A stretch of 64,000 nt of DNA, from assembly GCF_910592395.1 (NCBI RefSeq), contig NC_088325.1:10976109-11040108 (forward strand). The letters are read 5' to 3'. The position numbers and the translations under genes are program-made. This DNA is from Lineus longissimus (lineage: Eukaryota > Nemertea > Pilidiophora > Heteronemertea > Lineidae). The notes beneath the pieces are model-generated. The model ran no database searches. It saw nothing but the letters and a program-made list of their open reading frames with translations, and was not told the DNA's origin. Each line of letters begins with the position of its first letter. Position 1 is the stretch's first letter. Below, piece after piece: positions 45,290-57,366 of the stretch.

Positions 45290-48200
45290 ATGGCATCTTG
45301 TGCGGTAACATGCACTCTCATATTCCTACAGACGATATTCGGGGTAAGTCAACTTTCATTCGACAGAGAAAAGTTGGTTTCATTGTGCCTATTAAGTTGT
45401 TAGCGTCATCATACTATGCTCAGATAGTGTCATTATCAATTAACCTCAAAGTATCATAGCTCACCTCGCTTTCGCGCGACTACCGAGAGCTCCTCATATC
45501 GCACAATGAAACGTGTCGAGCGTGTAGGCCAATTTCCCGCAGACCTATTAGCTATAAACAGTGAAATACCGATTATCAATACAATACCATATACAATGTA
45601 GCAATAATATTGGTTTTGTCAAATGAACATTGCTTTAGTGCATTATTTTCCAAGATATTGAACAACTAAAACCTTTGTTATTTTCAAAAAGCCTGTCGGA
45701 AAAACTCTATTTATTGCAATGGTTAGATGAATTAGCCTTCAGCTAAATCACACGATCACTACTCCGATTTTCACTGTTTTTTTGAATGTTTAATTCATCG
45801 ATAGATTGAAGAGAGGTTTATTAAACTGTAAATAATAGATACGTAAAGATGCTGGTTAGATAATTTCGATAATAACCCTTTACTTATAAAATGTCGACAG
45901 ATGATGATGCGGAAGTGCACTTGAGGGCAGATGATACAAATGAGATGAAAGAATCTGAATGGCAAAATTGACTCTCTCTGGAGTCTAAGCTAGCCAACTG
46001 AGCAAGAATTAGCCCCATTTTTGCAGCCCTCTTTTCCGAATATTTAACAAATTAAAAAAAAATCAATTGAAATAAGGGAAGCATGTGTATGCGATGGTAA
46101 ACGCGCATGATGAAATATTAGGTTTGTGCAGAGTCGTTCAATGATCGTAAGGCGAAAAAAGCCTCCGAATCTTAAATTTCCTCCGATGACGACGTAGGCT
46201 TGTGGTTGCCTGTTGCTATATATCCTCTCTTTACCTTTCTTTACAGTTAGTGGGGTTCATATTCCTTGGACTTGGCCTCTTCGTGAGGTTCTTTGCGGAC
46301 TCAATATGGCTGATGGCAAAGCCATTCGTCGACCAGGCCCTCGCAATTCTAGGACAGTCCGCAAAAGATGGTCTAAATAGCGACGATCTCCTGGACATCT
46401 TGAAGCAGATTGCAGTACCTCTTATTGTAATAGGAGCCATTTTGTTCCTCCTCAGTATTCTAGGATGTTGTGGTACTTGTTGTAGAATCAGGACTGCGCT
46501 CCTTGTGGTAAGTTAATAGCGGGAGCTACTGCACAGAAAAGGGGGTGGGTCAAGTCAACGGTTTTTTTATGAATCCAATACCAAATGCTGTATTGTAGAA
46601 TCTTTAAAACTGGTTATCAACCATATGCATTTGGCGAGAGAGTTTTGGTCATTTTTCTCCAAATGCTGTCATTGTAACTAACACCTTGTGTTATAAGAAT
46701 AGCGACAATATTGGCATATTAGTTTGTAATTATGTAACATCATGACACAGGAGCTGGAAGGAAGTGGCATTCATTTCCTCAGCCAACAAATGTTACATAA
46801 TGCAGATACACAGGATGACTGACACAACATGCGTTATATAGGCCAGGAAATACAAAGTATCAGGTAGAATGGGTAATTGTAGCCCCAGTTTAATTGTAGC
46901 CCCTGCCTATGATATTGATTAATATCCCCATGCATCAAACAATGCAGGGACTACAAATAAACCGGGGCTACAATTACCCCATTCTACCCTATACATTTAT
47001 CATTCACAAACAGAGTGCAGTGTCTGCGACACAGCATTAACAGGTAATGGCTAAGGAAAGGATATATCCAATTAACAATAATTCAAACACAACATTAATT
47101 TTATGTTTTTGATTAATTGATATAGTTTTACTTCTTTTATTTTCAGTATGGTATTATCCTCCTGCTTATCCTATCATGCCAAATCATTGCAAGTATTGTG
47201 ATCGGAGTCGATTGGCCGAAGGTAAGACAAGTTCAAAGCCAGGCGATCCAGTTTTATTGAGTATTCTTAAACGCCGTTCCGATAACTCTTCGATAAGAGA
47301 GTAGAACATTGGGAATTCGGGCATTGGTGCGAGCAGGTATTGTTTGTAGACTTCTTCTTCTCTTGTTCTTCTGCGTTCGAAATGTTGGAGAGGACTTCTT
47401 TTGACAGTCCATGCGTTTTCGGTCCCAGAGAGTTTCACCGAAGCCCCAGAGCTTTGTTGCTCGGGTGGTGTCCTTTGGCCAGTATGTCACTATATTCTTC
47501 ACAGGGGAGCAGGTCTGAAGCACATGAGCTAGAGTCCAGTCTCTGAGCTCCATATTCACATCGAGAAGATTCTCGTAAGCCTATTTTGTGAAGGTGTTTT
47601 CTGAGTCTGCAGGGTCCTGTGCGAAGGCGGTAGATTTTTGCATGTTGCTGCCTGCCTAGCTTAGTGATAATTCTAATGTCCGGGGGTGGTTACCCTCTAA
47701 AAAACAACCCAAATAACTATAGTCAATGATATTAAGTTTGAACATGGCGCATTTTAAATTAATTCATTTGTCTTTTCCAGTATCGAGGTATGGCTGTTGT
47801 GCACACAGTAAACCTTCTAAAAACTGAATATACTGGTGTAAGCCCCAACAACACCAACCTGGTCACGATGTTCCTAAATTTTGCGTTCATGCAGGTAGGT
47901 CAAGATCATAACATGCTTTTTGGTCAATTTGTTTTTGTTATTGCCATTTAACAGAATTCGACTGGCTACGTAGAGTCATTTGGGTTTCTCTATCACTTTC
48001 TTACTGATGAAAATTTTCAAAAATGTCGTCTAAGAGTAGAGCAGGGTGTAAATAGGTCGTACGTAAAGAGGAGGGTCAATAAGTTTCGAGAGCAGGATGT
48101 TAATTCAAGAGGGGTTTTCACTGACATTTTGGTAATGCTCTTACTCTATAGAATGATATAAATTTCCTGATGTGTCTAAAATGATCCAACATTTTTTGGC

Positions 48201-49860
48201 AGATTGTACGTAGCCTTTTGAAAAAGAGATATATATAAAAGATTATGACTTTTTTTGCTTTCTAAAATCAAATGGTCGTTTTTAGTTGTGAAACCAGCCA
48301 ACTATCAAATGTGTAAATATCGGACATGTGGAGTAACCATATGCGCAGCAGTATTGATTTTGAAGACACATCCGCAAGGCACACCCGTTTGTTGTTTAAG
48401 GACGATTCACTTGCCTCTTTTTTATTACATTAATGTTCCGTCGATTTTCCATTTCAGTTCGAATGCTGTGGTATTAATTCCTACAAGGACATGTTGCTAG
48501 CTCAGAATTGGACCGGTCGCGCTTTAGACGGGACAGTCTACACAGTCCCGGGCAATCCTTCCGCCATGACGAATGCACTTGGACAGATGCAAGTCCCTCC
48601 AACCTGCTGCAAGAGTCGATACCCCTTTCCGCAATTCGACCCATATGACTTGGAGACCTGCCTTCTCAATCCGGACAGCAAGAGCGCGTACACCGAGAAG
48701 GTACGACCATTAGACCAGTATAAAAGACATATACCAGAATAAAGGATTGATTTAGGATACCAGAGTGTCTGGGGGACAACTGAGCTATTATGCTATGTTA
48801 ACCCCTGATGTATTGCCCCTCGTGGTCTCTATATCATCACACGAGTCCTATCTTAATCCACCCTATAATAGAGACGAACATGTTTTCCCATTGAGGGGGG
48901 GAGCATTTTAGGCTGCTTTGACGCTACATTATTCCCTTCTCACCTGCGCTCATCTCGACTTGGTAAACGATGCTTGTTTGGTGAGTTTTCACGATCCTGT
49001 TCGAGCACCGCTCATCCAAAAACGATACTCGTTTCCGTTAACATTATTGGAACAGTAAAAAGGTTTTCGCAGTTGCGACCAAGATCAAACAAGAAAAAGT
49101 ACTTTCGTCAATTGGCCGTCTTCATTCACATTATTCGCAATTTCAGGGATGCTTTAGCGCGATTGACGATCTTTTGGCAGAAAACCAGCTTTATGCAATT
49201 ATAGCAGTGTCATTGATATTCGTGTTACAGGTGAGTTGTGTACTTATGTACGTATGTGTGTCTCCCTGTGAATATATCTATCTTTATCTTATAATATTAA
49301 ATAATTTTTTAGAATAACGACGTTGTATATAAATCGGCGTGGTTAAATAACACATCTTATTCAAGTCTAGTCCTTGCCAATGCCTAAAATGACTCATGCA
49401 CAGCCTGGTGTGACGTGTAACGTGTTTGAGTCGTTCCACATTATTGTTTTGGAAGCTGAAAAACTGGTTGACATTTGTTTTCCGTATTCCCACTTTTGGA
49501 AACTGATGATCTAAAATGCTGTCTACTGTATGGACACTGAAATGTTGGGAACCACTACAGATGTTACATTGGAACTAGCTTTATTGACTGTCGTTTCGTT
49601 ACTGCCGACACATGTCTTTGTTTTTAGAGAGAAAAGCCTTCGATCTGCTTAGAGAATGGATCAATGTGTAATTGTTCTGGCTTGCTTCGACTATTACTAG
49701 ATCTATCACGAAGAAAGATATTTCGAAGTCATAAGAAAATACCACTTTACAACAGCATCTGTGTAATATAAAAGTTTTATCTTTTCAGCTGATCATCATA
49801 ATCTTGGTCTTCTGTCTGCGGAAATGCTTAGCAGATGACAAAAAGGTTGGACCTATGTAG
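45290..49860 (+). CDS. Tetraspanin, seven coding exons
   Basis: Exons 45290-45343, 46247-46507, 47147-47221, 47781-47894, 48458-48700, 49147-49230 and 49789-49860 join, all in phase 0, into 300 residues. Four membrane helices are present: TM1 (about 11-33, split between exons 1 and 2), TM2 (72-92, followed by GCCGTCC), TM3 (100-126) and TM4 (265-287). The large extracellular loop carries the diagnostic CCG (171-173), a CC pair (218-219) and single cysteines at 236 and 251, the six-cysteine pattern of classical tetraspanins. Juxtamembrane cysteines are candidate palmitoylation sites. The short tail ends DDKKVGPM. The protein is expected in plasma or endosomal membrane, organising partner proteins in tetraspanin-enriched domains. 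Subfamily not assigned. A T-rich acceptor just before the start shows that an upstream untranslated exon exists. Confidence 0.9.
46863..46988. mobile_element. Hairpin MITE in tetraspanin intron 2
   Basis: 126-bp inverted repeat. The outer 30 bases, GGTAGAATGGGTAATTGTAG..., match their complement at the other end with one mismatch and one extra G, and an inner CAGGG/CCCTG section also pairs. No coding capacity. Family unknown. Confidence 0.7.
47254..47690 (-). pseudogene. Non-LTR retrotransposon 3' remnant (RNase H end and zinc-knuckle region)
   Basis: Antisense within tetraspanin intron 3. One frame reads YRLRTGPCRLRKHLHKIG... with a following cysteine motif, then after a one-base shift another reads LAHVLQTCS...TYWPKDTTRATKLWG. 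This order, RLRTGHCRL-like helix, ESxxCxCG-like knuckle, HVLQxCP and TWP...KLWG, is the conserved C-terminal end of many invertebrate non-LTR reverse transcriptase proteins. The frameshift and lack of the polymerase domain mark a dead 5'-truncated copy. Confidence 0.7.
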
Positions 49861-49895
49861 TGAAGATATGCACAGAAAGCAATTCCATCGGGGCT

Positions 49896-49911
49896 GGGGG
49901 GGGGGGGGGGG
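49896..49911. repeat. Poly(G) tract, 16 bases
   Basis: Longest G run in the window, 36 bases after the tetraspanin stop, so probably in its 3' untranslated region. Confidence 0.9.
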
Positions 49912-50618
49912 TCTGCGGTGCAGCGTTGATGTATGTATTAAAAAAACAAAGCTTGGAATTGAAATGAAAGCAGGAGAGACGGCATAAAGAACCACAATTA
50001 CAAAACGAAAAGTATTTTTTTCTATAACTACGTCGAGCCCGAAATGACGATTTTGTGGCCCCAAAGGATATCAGTATGTCAGTTTTCGAGCTTGACGGGT
50101 CGCAATAACCCAGCGAGGGTGTTGATATTGAGGCTAGTATTAAGATAATTGTTATGTGGCGAGTAAAATCAACGGAAACACGACATCTTGAGAACTGCAA
50201 CACCGTACAGTGAGAGCGATACACGCCACACTCCCGCGTCTGACAATGGGTCAAGTACAAGGACATCAGAGAAAAAATAATTCTTTACAGTATTGCGAAT
50301 CTTGCGCATTGGCTTGATCAGTTGCAAAGGACAAGATTTTTTTTAAATATTTGACAAAGATGTATTCATTTCACTCTGCCGAGTGATTCACAAAATGCGC
50401 TTAGAATTGCATGCGCACGTCGTCCGAATTAGGACCAGCACATTGCTGCATTCACGCACTCATATCTATTCAAACACTTGTGCGCGTGCACATCAAAGTA
50501 CTGGCGTACGTGTAATAGTTATGATCTTCCAAAGTTATATGTATTTAATCTCCGATGCTTAATCTTTTACGTGATGCATTTTACCAGTTTTTTTGTGGCA
50601 TCATGACTTGTCCATGGC

Positions 50619-50702
50619 TATAAGCGATCTTAGGGTGTTTCTTCAGTTACGAGACGTCCTCTATAGCGATCTTAGGGTGTTACTTCATATACGAGGCGTC
50701 CT
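50619..50702. repeat. Tandem duplication, about 42-bp unit
   Basis: Two copies of GCGATCTTAGGGTGTTNCTT followed by ACGAGRCGTCCTC. No coding content. Confidence 0.85.
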
Positions 50703-50991
50703 CGTGTAAACTGTTGAGCCAGCATCCGTAATCTGACTCGACAATAAAAGGGACAGGTAAGTGTGCCACTAGCATTATACTCGACATAATATACAAGTTG
50801 CGATTGTTTCAAGGAGCGTGTTCTTTCAGAATGTATTATCCAAATTATCGGACTGAATATAGATATAGTGGACATGTGTTACTCTAAAAGGAATCTTATT
50901 CAATTCTTGGCCACATGATGATAATGCGCGCGTTGTTTCTATAATGGTATCCAAGCATTTAGCGTCTTCACGCACATTTTAAAACCATAAT

Positions 50992-51056
50992 AAATACGCC
51001 ACCCAAACTAAACAAAAAATGTTAAATACGCCATCTGAAACTAAACAATAAATGTT
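50992..51056. repeat. Tandem duplication, about 32-bp unit
   Basis: Two copies starting AAATACGCCA and ending AAATGTT with a few substitutions and small indels. Confidence 0.8.
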
Positions 51057-53179
51057 GAAGCAAAATGAACTGTCACTGTTTTTTGGGTTTTTTTAACTTG
51101 ATTTAGATCAAGTGTCGATAATTTTATGTGACTGACCTCTTATTTTTAAATTGTATTGAGTAAGATAGCTGCATCTTGAGTATTATATCGTCATTTGTTG
51201 TATATTCATGTTTGCATATAAATTGTACATACTGCCAGACTGCATAACGTATGATGAGCTATACCCTGCATATAAGACTCTGTATTATTCTTTAGAGAAT
51301 ACCCCATACGCGAAAAATGGAAAATGCGGCAAATTCTTTCCCTCCCTGGTCACAATACAAATACTATTCCCTCGAAAAATATGAATTAGTAAGATGTCTC
51401 AGTGCTGCAACCTTGAACATACATGCGTCTCGGCAACTGCATGCGCATGCGTTAATGTATTATTCCCGCCATTTGGGCTAAAACAAACCTGTATTGATGC
51501 AACGAATTTATCCAGAGGACAGTGCTGATCATAATGTGCAATATATTGTGTTAATAATGGTGTATTTTATCGTTTTACCGTGTTTAGTTATGCAGTGCGT
51601 CCACTTTTTCTCTAAGACATTAATTTGTCTGATCATTGTACATTTTGTCTTCTTAAATATCGAAACGTTAGCTTCGAGAGGCTTACAAGTTACTATGCTA
51701 CATTGATGAGAAGACCATAGTATTACATACATGTATTTCAGCTATGTTCGTCATATAGCCACTTTTGGAGGTTACTGATGATAAAGATGACCTTTTACCT
51801 GTACATGTACTTCCTGTATCACAATTGTAATTACAGTAATTGAGGAGTCTCATTAATACTCTCAGCGTCTGTTCGCATTCTTTGGTTGGCACTCTTTTCT
51901 CTCCTGCATGTCTTTTTTTATGTTTCAACATAAGAAACAGTAAAACAATATGAAAATTACCTTTTTTAATACTAAAGGTGCATGTAGTTTTCAGTACACG
52001 CCACCCGATAAGTGTATAGTGTTAGTGATATTCTCCTACATTATACAACTTCTATAAACATACATATACATTGTACCTCTCAATTTGGAAACAAATTGGA
52101 TCCCACGACAATTTTTAAAAAATGCATACCGTTTTAGTTCTTCCGATCCCGATATTTGGTCACCGATGGTGCAATTTAGGTTATCATGTGATTTGTTTTA
52201 TTTTAAGATGTCAGCATGTGATTCAACATTAGAGGCGATAAACATGATAACATTGTAAATTCTTTCATGATATCAACCTATTGGGCATTTTTTACCTTCA
52301 CTACCAATCACTATTCTCCAATTGTCCAGACGTGATGCTGCTCTTACCCTGTGGGACAGCTTTCATCTTGACAGTATAATCTGCATTTATTTAAAAAGGG
52401 GCCGCGCTGTCATGGTATTGTATAACAATGTACTTAGTTATGTTTATGCGCACATTTTCTTATATCATGTTTACGAAAAGTTAACCCGATGCAAATAAAA
52501 GCCATTGGTTTCACTGAACGTCATTTTTGAGGGAACGCAATGTTTTGGCTGTGACTTTAATGTTATTTTTAGCATCAAAAGTGAGGGCATGTACATGATA
52601 ATTGATTGAATCCTGCGGGTTTCGACCTTGGAGTGATACAATTGTACCATTCTTGTTCAATATGGCTTTTGGAGGCTTGTGGAGCATAACTCTTGATATA
52701 TTCGTGCAATGTTCCAGTAAACGTGTTGCAGGCCGTCACTACGTTTTCATTGGTGGGGTTGTATCATGATGGCGCAGATGTATTCATTTTCGCAGCCCTT
52801 GAACTCATCGAAAACTCGTAAAATTATTCAATCTATCGGAGGATTAAGAGCAGATACTGATATGCACATCCCCGGGGTGAGAAAAAAATACAACCTTCAA
52901 TAATGTTTGCAAAATTCGTTGACATATATATCTATATATATTCAGCTTAAACACCAAGTTTCGTGCACATTTACATAAGCATTCTTCAATTGCCTTCTTG
53001 TACTTTTAAGTACATGTGCCCACAGTGGAATCATTTTGTTCGTAGATTATACCGGCATTGGTTTTAATTTAAAAGCAACGGGCCTTAAATGGGACAGTAT
53101 TTATTGTGACTCGTTGATCAGGTTTAATTAAACATTTGAATATCTAGCAATCGCTAGAAACGAATCTATGTTCGTTTTA

Positions 53180-53265
53180 CAGGGTGGCCCAGAAAACGTT
53201 TCCCTTGCACAATATAATTCTATTGTGTAGCAATTGAGTGAGGGAAGGTTTCCTGGGCCACACTG
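53180..53265. mobile_element. 86-bp hairpin MITE with TA flanks
   Basis: Ends CAGGGTGGCCCAGAAAACG and, inverted, CAGTGTGGCCCAGGAAACC, with TA directly outside both ends. The middle contains AATATAATTCTATTGTGTAG. A decayed second copy lies at 30121-30198. The TA target and CAGGGTG-type end suggest mobilisation by a pogo/mariner-type transposase, possibly one related to the broken copy at 20.7-22.0 kb. Confidence 0.8.
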
Positions 53266-54228
53266 TAGAGTAACATAACACAGTTTTTCAGCTCGAAAGA
53301 CAAGGGCCTCTTGAACGTGTCGGCAGAAAACATTTTGTCTTTTTCCGAAAGACAATTGCAGTTGAAGCACTGATCTAGTACCGCTACTGAAATTGCACTT
53401 TCCTTTTTGATAGTTTAGAGAGAATCGAGAAAAACTTTTAATTCCTGGATAAGGGTAGGTGACGGTTTTGTATCACAACCAGTGTTAACCTGATCCATTG
53501 CCTCCAATATTAGAACCCTCGCCTAACCTTTCAAAGTATAACAGACAAAGCAAAATATGGACTTGTGCATATCTAAGGTCAATAGCTGGATTTTTTTACC
53601 CAGTATTCGGGATTATCGGTTTGATATTGTAAGGTCGAAAAGCTGATTATACAAGAGTTTAAAGAAGAAGAAAAAATGAAGAAAACACTGGATCCTGACA
53701 AAGAAATCGTTTTTATTATCATAACTGTTTGGCCCTATACTATTTTTACTGCATTTTTCCAGTGTACATGACTGGACGGAGTATTTTGCTTAGGACTGAG
53801 TCGCAATTGAGCCTCCTTTTTGCCTCCATTCTGCCAAATGGATGCTGTTATAGCACTCAGCGGTTTAGTTGGTACCCATCACTTAAGTATACAAACTTCT
53901 GGGTCACCAAGCTATTGTAAATAAAGTATTAACGGACCAAGCTATTTGTTTTAGTTAATATCATTATTTCTAATTTGTTTTCTTAGCATCCCCGTTTTAA
54001 AATAACTGTTCCGCCCATACACTCAGGTCAATCCCTGCCTAAAAGGAACAACTGTCAACAACGGACGACTATATTCCATCGAATATCCACATAAAGCACT
54101 ATGATAGTAGCTGCCAGTATGCAAAATATTTCTAGAAGAAATATGATACCCAGATCTTGATTCGGTCCATTAGTTTTTAGATAGTAGTTTTAGAATCACA
54201 ACCCAACAATCACAACGCAAGAAACACA

Positions 54229-54289
54229 AGAAATAATTAGACTAAGGTCGACCCAGTCAAATTTGGTCGAGCTTAGTCTAATTATTTCT
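54229..54289. repeat. 61-base hairpin, 23-bp stem
   Basis: AGAAATAATTAGACTAAGGT... pairs with its complement over 23 bases with one mismatch, around a 15-base loop. It could be a solo inverted-repeat element or a transcribed small hairpin. The loop and stem are shorter than most animal microRNA precursors. Confidence 0.75.
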
Positions 54290-54404
54290 CCATCCCCAGG
54301 TACTAGGGCTTTACAGAGTGGGGGAATGCAATGATACCTATCATGTTTTTGGCTCACCTGTGAGCCTTTGCAATGACGCAGTGTCCGTCGTCGTCCGTCG
54401 TTAG

Positions 54405-54960
54405 ACATGGGTGGCACGTTTCGTTACCACTGAAGCTATTGAACACCAACTTGGTACACATGTACCATTTGGTGACCGCTCCTCGGAGACTGAACCGCGA
54501 CCTCATATGAATCACGGTTTGGCCACTAGGTGGCCAAAGGTCAAAAGTGAAAACATGCGTTTTCTCCCTTAATACTTGGCCGAAAATTTAGAATAAAATA
54601 TGGTAGGTACTTCTAGCAATGTTACATCACATATCGTCCGGGTTTTTGATTTGAATTACTTTTCAAGGTCACAGAGGTCAAAGTCTGTCGGCGGCACTGC
54701 CGTTTGGCAATGGCGGCACGCTTTGCGACCGCTTCAGCCAGATATCTCAAATTTGGTACAAATGTACCCCTGGGTGACCGCTACTCAGAGACGGAATCGT
54801 GGCGTCATATGATACACGGTTTGGCCACCAAACGTCAAAAGTGAAAATATGCCATTGTTCGCTTAATACTGGTCCGAAAAGTTTGAAAAAAAGATATGGT
54901 AGGTACTTCTAGCAATGGTACATCATATATCGTCTGCATTTTTTTTCCTACTTTTCAAGG
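54405..54960. repeat. Diverged tandem duplication, about 300-bp unit
   Basis: Two copies offset by about 300 bp share GGTGACCGCT, CACGGTTTGGCCAC, GGTCAAAAGTGAAAA(C/T)ATG and ATATGGTAGGTACTTCTAGC. AGGTCACAGAGGTCAAAG sits between them. Such AGGTCA-rich dispersed repeats are frequent in marine invertebrate genomes. No protein-coding role seen. Confidence 0.75.
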
Positions 54961-56385
54961 TCCTTTGACACAGTTGAGCAAATTGGCCCTGGTCCATTTC
55001 ATTTATGGCCACAGACGCCTAATAAAACCTGCAACCGATCATCTTGTTAAAAATTATGTCACACGCTATAGGGGCAATGATAAAGTGGACACAAAGGAAT
55101 TCATTCTTGTCAATCTTCACCACAAACTACCACACTGCTGCCGTATTGAACTCGGGAAACCCACGTAAAACATAGAATATGCTGGTATTACAAATGTTGG
55201 TGGTCATTTAAATTACGCACTGGTCAATTTCACCAGCCACAAACGATTCCGATGGGTCATGTGCCTCAGGAGGACAACCACAGCTGAATTACGTGTCCAT
55301 CAACTGGGCAAGGCAACTCTGGTGACATTCACCTGCAGGCAAAGCACGAGGGTGGACACTCCAAATCATCCACACTAACAACATATTAGCAACATGTCCC
55401 ATTCGACGAAGAAAACCTCGCTGATGCCACACACCTAACGGCATCAGTTCTAGAGAATAATTCAAGATGGCTATACCAGTCACCGTCGATATTATTCCAT
55501 TCTGAGCTGATCTATCGATGCTCTTTGCTCTGTCACGAGAAAGGTGACGGGATTAGCAGTATCTTTCGGCTGAATCCGTGCAAAATGACTTGTCAGTTTT
55601 ACGATGTTTGAGATACTGATTAGTTGCGTACTCTTGGATTACTTATTACGACTTTTTAGAAAGATTTCAGATAGTTCTTCAAGGACAGAAGAAGGAAAAC
55701 AGGGCAAAGGTACGTTGGAAGATTTTTCATTTGTTGGCAGAAAAATATCAGAATAGTAGTACCTACGGCCATTTTGTTATGTTCTTTTCATAGACAACAG
55801 AATTTTTCCAAAGGCAACTGAAGTTTCCCATGAGCGGATACTGGCTACATACAGGTCTTCTAAATGATACTGTGAATGCCTTTGAGAATCAAATGACTTA
55901 AATTCACTTTTTTGTCTTGGTGATCAAACAAATACATACAAGTGCCTGTTTCTTGGTGGACTACAATTACTTGTGAAAAAAGTGTTTACAAAATGGTAGC
56001 TAGGTATTTCTGCAAAACATCTATGCTGAATGGTGTTTCCACAGCCTCACGGTCGAATTATATGAATAAAGTGTCTTTGAAACCTATTACGTTTATGAAT
56101 TTCTGCGACTTCCGTTATATAATCACGTCTAGGGCCACTTTAACCTTTTTTTAATGAAACCGCATATATATTAACCACTCAAAAAGAAAAACTATTCCGT
56201 GGGAATTATTGTATTCATTACATTAGACATTGAATTGTAAAATGACAAAGAAAAAACATACATGTAATTTCAATAAGAAATAAATAAACTGCTTATCAGA
56301 GGAAATTGTTAGCTCGCCATACAGATTGCACGAAACAAATTTAATGCCAACTGCAATGTTATTTTCAAGATTTTGAACCCTTGTC
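54961..56385. other. No gene recognised
   Basis: Contains a 3' extension of the repeat block and two open frames (to 55168 on +, 55289-55483 on -) with no recognised motif; they may be relics of mobile elements. Confidence 0.4.
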
Positions 56386-57313
56386 TCGAAATGTAGGTAT
56401 GTGGTGCTCTTTGATCTCGCGTGTATGGCAAGCCAAAGCGGAATTTATTCAAGACCGTGGAATTACTATTCAAGAAGTTAAATATATGTTCAAGACCAAA
56501 ATATGTTCAATCCTGAATCAAATATTGTCAACCTTGAATCAAATATTGTCAACCTTGAATCAAATATTGTCAACCTTGAACAAAATATATTCAACCTTGA
56601 ACAAAATATATTCAACCTTGAACAAAATATATTCAAGACTCACGTGACCATATTCAAGACGCACGTGACCACAAAAATTGATGACGTAGTTGCTCATGTT
56701 TTGATGCTTTACGGACTTTCCCGAACCCGCGTCCGGACTTTCCCGAACCCATGGTACTTGTGTTGCGTTTCGGAGCTCGAATTGTTCGCACGAGGTTTTG
56801 ACACATGGTTGTACACGTACCTAGCCGCCTACACCTGACATGTACTGTAATCCTACACATCATGACATGGATGCCGAGTGAATGTCAGAGTCGATACATG
56901 TTTCACAGACATATCAGGCAAATTATAGGTTCAAAATGCGCAATGCCTGTCGTGAAACAGAACGCATCGGAAGTACCACAGATTCTACGCTCTACGTCAT
57001 CAATTTTGTGGTCACGTGCGTCTTGAATATGGTCACGTGAGTCTTGAATATATTTTGTTCAAGGTTGAATATATTTTGTTCAAGGTTGGACATATTTTAT
57101 TCAAGGTTGAACATATTTTATTCAAGGTTGAACATATTTTATTCAAGGTTGAAAACATTTGATTCAAGGTTGAACATATTTTAGTCTTGAACATATATTT
57201 CCTTCTTGAACTTATATTTAACTTCTTGAATGGTAATTCTAAAGTCTTGAATAAATTCCGCTTTGGCTTGCCATACGCGTGAGATCAAAGGCAGCCACAT
57301 ACCTACATCTCGA
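56386..57313. mobile_element. Foldback element with long repeat-bearing inverted arms
   Basis: Left arm 56386-56689 (304 bp) and right arm 56992-57313 (322 bp) are inverted copies around a 302-bp unique core. The inner 90 bases are almost identical. Each arm carries a 21-bp tandem array of the CCTTGAACAAAATATATTCAA type (six units in the left arm, about seven variants in the right) followed by two CACGTGACC motifs. Array copy number and sequence differ between arms. No transposase is encoded in the core. The structure is that of foldback elements (long arms with internal direct repeats). Confidence 0.85.
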
Positions 57314-57366
57314 ATGGCAGAGTGCGAGACTGGTGTCGCACGACACCACTGTTGCACTCTGCCATT
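57313..57366. repeat. 54-bp cruciform-type palindrome
   Basis: Outer arms AATGGCAGAGTGC / GCACTCTGCCATT and inner arms TGGTGTCG / CGACACCA are exact, separated by a symmetric 5-base mismatch bubble, with a 2-base centre. It abuts the right end of the foldback element. Confidence 0.88.

Larger units (their letters stand above)
49861..53179. other. No gene recognised
   Basis: AT-rich spacer after the tetraspanin, with a 16-base poly(G) run at 49896-49911, two small tandem duplications (listed) and a TA-rich microsatellite near 52925-52942. Open frames here are short and featureless. Confidence 0.45.
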
